Origin: Gnetum montanum
Taxonomy: Eukaryota; Streptophyta; Gnetopsida; Gnetales; Gnetaceae
Assembly (NCBI GenBank): GCA_015680685.1
Contig: MNCI01025195.1
Span: 6,477 to 70,476, forward strand
Reading direction: 5' to 3'
Length of the DNA: 64,000 bases
The position numbers were made by a program, and so were the translations under genes. Below the pieces are notes generated by a model. It was not told the origin of the DNA. It saw only the letters and a list, made by a program, of their open reading frames with translations, and ran no database searches. The stretch's first letter is position 1; the number at the start of each line of letters is the position of its first letter. This document shows, piece after piece, positions 59,401 through 64,000 of the stretch.

Positions 59401-59420
59401 TTGGCAACATTAGTGGGGAC
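59401..59420 (+). other. E4 primer binding site (tRNA-Asp type, degenerate)
   Basis: TTGGCAACATTAGTGGGGAC follows the LTR; it keeps the TTGGC start and GGGGAC end of the family site. Confidence 0.75.
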
Positions 59421-59579
59421 TTATAGTTTGATACGTGCACTACCTAGGACTTAGTAAATATTATTTGAGATTTTTGGAATGAACCCTAAAGTTGCAATCA
59501 TTCAAAATATAAAAATAATAATTATAATTAATGCATACTAAATTTTTCTTTTAATCCAAAACTTCTTCTTCTCATAAGC

Positions 59580-62060
59580 ATGATGAATCAAAACTGCTAG
59601 TGTCCCAAGAATTCAAGGTGGCATACACTCATCTAGATGAGTTTGTACATAATTTCACCTTCATCTTGGATTAAAATGAAAAACTATAATTGAGAGATAT
59701 GGAGGAAAACATTGTGTTGCCTCTTGATTGATCTATTCTTGGGATGCTACTCCAAACTCTTAAGAGGTTGGGTATCTAGTATCTCAATGATGAATATGTT
59801 GTGCAAGACCATGACTATTAGGACTACTATCCCCATGGAAACACAAGGCAAATAAGATTGGCACTAGGAGAATCACCTTGAAGCTATGAAGGAAAAAAAG
59901 TTCACTAACCCCTTATTCCTGATGAACTAAAATGATGAGGATCCTTCCTCTAGGTTTTCTCAACATGAAGATTCTCTAAACCTTAACTCTAGTGAAGGAG
60001 GCATGAACCCATACTTACAATCCACTTTCAGAAATATGGGTTTAGGAAAAAGTGGAAGTCAAGGCAAGGGCTCAGGAAAGCATTGTGATGATGATAAACT
60101 TGATGATCATGGCTATGACAAGTAGAGAGAAGGTGGAAGATCCCATGGTGATCACAATCCTCCTTCCTCTTTGTCCTCTTCATCTACATCTTCTTCCTCC
60201 TCCTCCAAATATGATCAAAATCATAGGGGATAAAACCATGATGGGGGTAAATGATGGGACAATGATTGTAGAACCTACCTTGGATGAAGGGGTAGTATAG
60301 GATACCATAGGCATCATCAAAATCATGATAATGATGAACCTTTGCTAGCAACTCAATGCATGCTAAACATCATAGAGGAAGTTAGAATTCCAACCAAGCA
60401 TGTGAAAGATAGTAGAATCAAGAGGTTAGATATGAATAATATCCCTAAATTTGAGGGGGGATATAACTCAAATTCATAGACCCATCTTTAAGCCTTTTAT
60501 GATGCTTATGCTTTGTAGAATATCAAAAACAACTGGCAAAAAGTTAAGCTATTTCCCAGGATACTCATGAAATACATAGAAAGTTGGTACTAATCCTTGG
60601 AGCCATAATCAATTCATAGATGGAGTACAATGCTTAAGCTGTACAATGATAAATATTAGACATACTCTAGAGTTTCCAATTTGAGAAAGCAAATCCAAGA
60701 CTAGCGACAAGGAACACATGAACTCTTTGATGTAGCCATGCGAAAGTATTATTCTATTTTGCCTAGATTTTTTGGCCATGGTTATTCTTAGTAGGAGTAG
60801 CTTTATCATATCATAAATGGGCTTTTATTATAAATAAGAAAAATGCTTGGGGTCTATGCCTAAGGGAGACTATCAGATCCAAAGGCTGATTGAGCATGTT
60901 ACAAAAGAAGAAGGTGAGTTGGCAAAATAGGATAGTGTTAAGAAGTATAACTAGGATCCTTCCATTAGAAAAAGGGAGGTCTAATTTTATGACAATGAGG
61001 GTGAGGCCCCACTTGATGAAGTGGTGCAATGGAAAACCTTGTTAATTTAGAAAAATGTGTTTGAAATTTTGACTAAGGTTGAAAAAATTTGGAAAGGATA
61101 AAAAATTTTAAAATTCTCTAAAAATTGTAGAAGAATCCAAAAAACAAGGTAGTGATCATGACTATAGAAGAAATAAAGAAAGCTAAATGTCCCTACCAAA
61201 CAAGTAAGGGAAAAGTTGCTACAGTAGAAGAAGTTGTGAATTAGAATTAGATGATGATGGTATATGTGACATTTGCCAATATGAACATCCTAAGAAATGT
61301 TTCTCTATTGTTTCATACTTATAAAAATCTAAGGTGTATGCTCTAAATCCTAGACTAGAATGAAAGCAAGCACTAGAAGGTTGCTTTATCCTCAAGACAA
61401 CCCAAGGTAGTTCCACCAGCAACAATAAGCTTCTTATCTAAGTGGAGCTCCACCACAATTGTACAAGTAGTACCATCAGTGGCAACATCCATAGTCATGG
61501 GGAATGCTACCACCAAGGTATCAATACCTTTATAGAAAACCTAATTCATATGATTACTATGTTTAGAAACCCATGTCTCCACATGACTCTTCCAGTGACA
61601 CTTCCTTTCAGCATCACTACTACCCTCTAAATTACTATAGGACTTATTATTTGTCTCCTAGAGGGGAATCCCCATAACCTTATTATCGTTCTCATCCTTT
61701 AATACATGTTCCTCCACCCTCAACCTAATTACCACCTACTCCACCCATGCACAGTGAGATTCCCACATAGCTATAGCAACGTAATGCTACTAAGGCTATT
61801 AACTTATAATTGATTCCTTAGCTAAGTTGTTCAAAAAGCAGATCTTATAAAAGACCATTCTTCTGAACCAATATCCCTACAAAGCCCCCATCGACTTATG
61901 TGACTGGTCACCCTATGTCTCGTTCATTGTCTACATCCATTCCTTTCGAGAGCCCTCCAAACTAAATGCCTTCCAAGATGTACATAGTCATGTTAACCCA
62001 TGTTGTATCTAATTGAATCAAGGCTAGCAACCTTTCCAATAAATGGGTTGATCCTAGAAG
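59580..62060 (+). pseudogene. E4 gag, degraded
   Basis: The ATG at 59580 leads to the conserved N-terminal block (YTHLDEFVHNFTFIL, about 59625-59670). A Ser/Pro/His/Asp-rich stretch follows (60050-60330). The Retrotrans_gag core is at about 60430-60960, with NIPKFEGGYN and NIKNNWQKVKLF. The zinc knuckle CDICQYEHPKKC is at 61265-61300. A Pro/Gln/Ser/Tyr-rich linker runs to about 62060. Stops and frameshifts are common, often TAG where related copies have Gln or Trp. Confidence 0.8.
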
Positions 62061-64000
62061 TTCTCTTATCTACTTACAAAAATTAGAAATAAGCCATGCA
62101 AGGCTCTTATTGATTCAAGTTCTGATGTCAACTTGATTTCCCATGAAATGTACCAAGCCTAGAACCTACCTCCTCTCAAGAAGAGAACCATATATTTAGA
62201 ATTGGTAGATCATTCCATCACTATTTCCTTAGGATTAGTGAATGATATTATGATCACTATCTATGGGTGGTCATATCTTGCTAATTTCCTAGTGATCAAG
62301 GTCGACAATTGCAAGGGGAAGTTCCCAAAAATTTTGGAAAGGGCTTGGTTGAGCACTATTGATGCATGAATGGACATTAGATATCTTTCCCTAGAGATTT
62401 TCAAGAAAAAAGCATTTAGAAAGATCAAGAAGAAGAGAGTTCCATACATCACATATAGTGATACAAGGTGCAACTATGTGTAGAAACTCTAGTTTATCAA
62501 AAGCACATTAATCAAAGTATTTAGACAGTGTGTAGATGAATTTCAAATCCAAAAGTTCCTGTACATAGCAGCCAAAAAATAGGAGGGTGCCCAGTGGTTG
62601 ATAGTTAATTCTAAAAGTAGCACACTTTGCATGGAACCTACTAAAAGCCTAACTTATGCCTATGTTTAAGGCATAGATGAACTAGAGCAAGTTCATCACC
62701 AACTATTTGATGATGAAGCTAATGATACTAATTAGGAAGAGATGAAAATCTCTAACAGCTTTAAAAGAGGCCTTAGAGTTAAAAGCTCTACCTACTGGCA
62801 TGGAATATGAATTTCTAAAAAATGATAAGCCACTAATAATCAATGCCAACCTTGCTCCTGAGTAGAAAAGGATGTTGTTGAAGGTGGTTAACAAATGGTC
62901 AATAGCCTTTACTTGGTCATATTCTAAACTCACAAGAATTGATCCTTGAATATGACAACATTTCATCTATATCAATCTGGCCATGATGCTAAAGAGGTAG
63001 TTGTAGTTACAACTAAATCCCAAATTGAAGTAGATCATCAAAGAGGAAACTAAACAACTCCTCAAGGTAAGGTTCATATATCCAATTGCAAATAGCAAGT
63101 GGGTTAGCCCACTTGTAATTGTGCCAAAGAAAAATGGCAAGTGGTGGATCTGTATTGATTTCAGGCTATTGAACAGGGCAACATTCAAAGATCATTTTCC
63201 ATTATCATTTGTGAACCAGGTGTTGGATATTATTTCTAGGAATTACTATTATAGCTTTATGGATGATTATAGCGACTATAACCAAATTCAAATCACACCA
63301 AAAAATTAGGATAAAACATAGTGTTAAGAGACTTTTGCATATTGTAAAATGCCCTTTGGTCTATACAATGCCATTGCAACCTTGAATAGTTGGTCCTAAG
63401 TATTTTTTTAGCAGTAGATTGATAGTAGGATGGAAGTCTTCATGGATGACTTCTGCACCTACGATGCTACAATTGAGTAAGCCTTGGAACACCTTGAGCA
63501 AGTGCTTAAAATGTGCACGAAGACCAATCTTTGGCTTAATTGGTAGAAAAGCCATCTAATGGTCTAGGAAGGCATTATGCTTGGGCATAGAATTTTTCAA
63601 GTAAGGATTGACGTAAGCCCTAAAAAGATTTGAGTTATCTAAGGAATAACCTACCAACTAGAAATCATTAAATATGTTTATTCATTCCTTGGACACACTA
63701 CCTACTACTAGTGATTCATAGAAAATTTCTCTAAGATCACAAAATAATTGGTCAAACTTACAAAGAAAGATGCCTCGTTCATATGGACTAAGAAATGCAA
63801 AAAGGTATTCCAAAGCCTTAAGTAGAGGCTTATAGAAACACTAATTCTACAAGCACTTGATTGGTCCTAACCATTTTACATTATGATAGATGCATCAAAC
63901 TATGCCTTGGGAGTTATGCTTATGTAGTTAGACAATAAAAAATGTACACATTACATCCATTGCACAAGTCAAAGCATTTTGGGTGCACAACTTAATTACA
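62061..64000 (+). pseudogene. E4 pol: protease, RT and start of RNase H; runs off the right edge
   Basis: Protease: ALIDSSSDVNLISHEMYQ, with the Asp codon at 62112-62114 and again DSS instead of DSG. RT: VPKKNGKWWICIDFRLLNRA (63121-63180), MPFGLYNA (63350-63373) and catalytic FMDD at 63439-63450 in VFMDDFCTYD. The RNase H start is FYIMIDASNYALGVML (63877-63925). It aligns closely with E3 pol, so E4 belongs to the same family although its LTR is type b rather than c. Whether E4 keeps the 3' ORF and internal promoter lies beyond the window. Confidence 0.82.

Overview
The window is plant nuclear DNA with the look of a very large, repeat-dominated seed-plant genome. It is AT-rich and packed with old, nested LTR retrotransposons. 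It also holds LINE fragments and one broken host-gene tail (a thaumatin-like protein). I see no intact host gene, tRNA, rRNA or CRISPR. A gymnosperm is a reasonable guess from the age and density of the elements, but the sequence does not decide it.

Most of the DNA belongs to one Ty3/gypsy family resembling the Athila lineage. Its marks are a tRNA-Asp-type primer binding site, LTRs that start TGATGA and end CATCA, a CX2CX3HX3-4C Gag knuckle, and reverse transcriptases with VFMDDF. It is present as element A (minus, gag and 5' LTR, 1-1671), E1 (plus, 1672-9744), E2 (minus, about 10251-23380), E3 (plus, 38597-50675, complete with GTCCT target duplication), E4 (plus, 58491 to the right edge), and solo LTRs at 34697-35564 and 57055-57840. 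All copies are broken by stops and frameshifts. E2 carries gag, pol and an extra 3' ORF. E1 carries gag and the 3' ORF but no pol. E3 carries gag and pol but has lost the 3' ORF.

Other elements are E5, a Tekay-like chromovirus (25404-33991) that abuts the thaumatin-like remnant; two adjoining Ty1/copia pol remnants on the minus strand (37955-38596 plus 50681-55137), interrupted by E3; copia LTR remnants in opposite orientation (55138-58400); a 1.8 kb solo LTR of a separate family inside the E3 5' LTR (39226-41024); and LINE pieces at 9745-10250, 23381-24420, 34186-34696 and 35565-36290.

The most interesting signal is promoter architecture in the Athila-like family. Just upstream of the LTR TATA box lies a palindromic box or box array whose sequence differs between subfamilies: type a is GATATC-based, type b TGATGCATCA-based, type c CTCTAATTATTAGAG-based. 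The gap from the box to the TATA box stays near 16-20 bp. E1 and E2 each have a second, internal TATA element ahead of the 3' ORF, with a box of the same type as their own LTR: type a in E1, type b in E2. The sequence downstream of the two internal TATA elements is shared. This suggests two promoters per element under one subfamily-specific dyad-binding factor. The 3' ORF (Transposase_32/ATHILA ORF-1-like domain followed by a coiled coil) is a candidate, but that link is inference.
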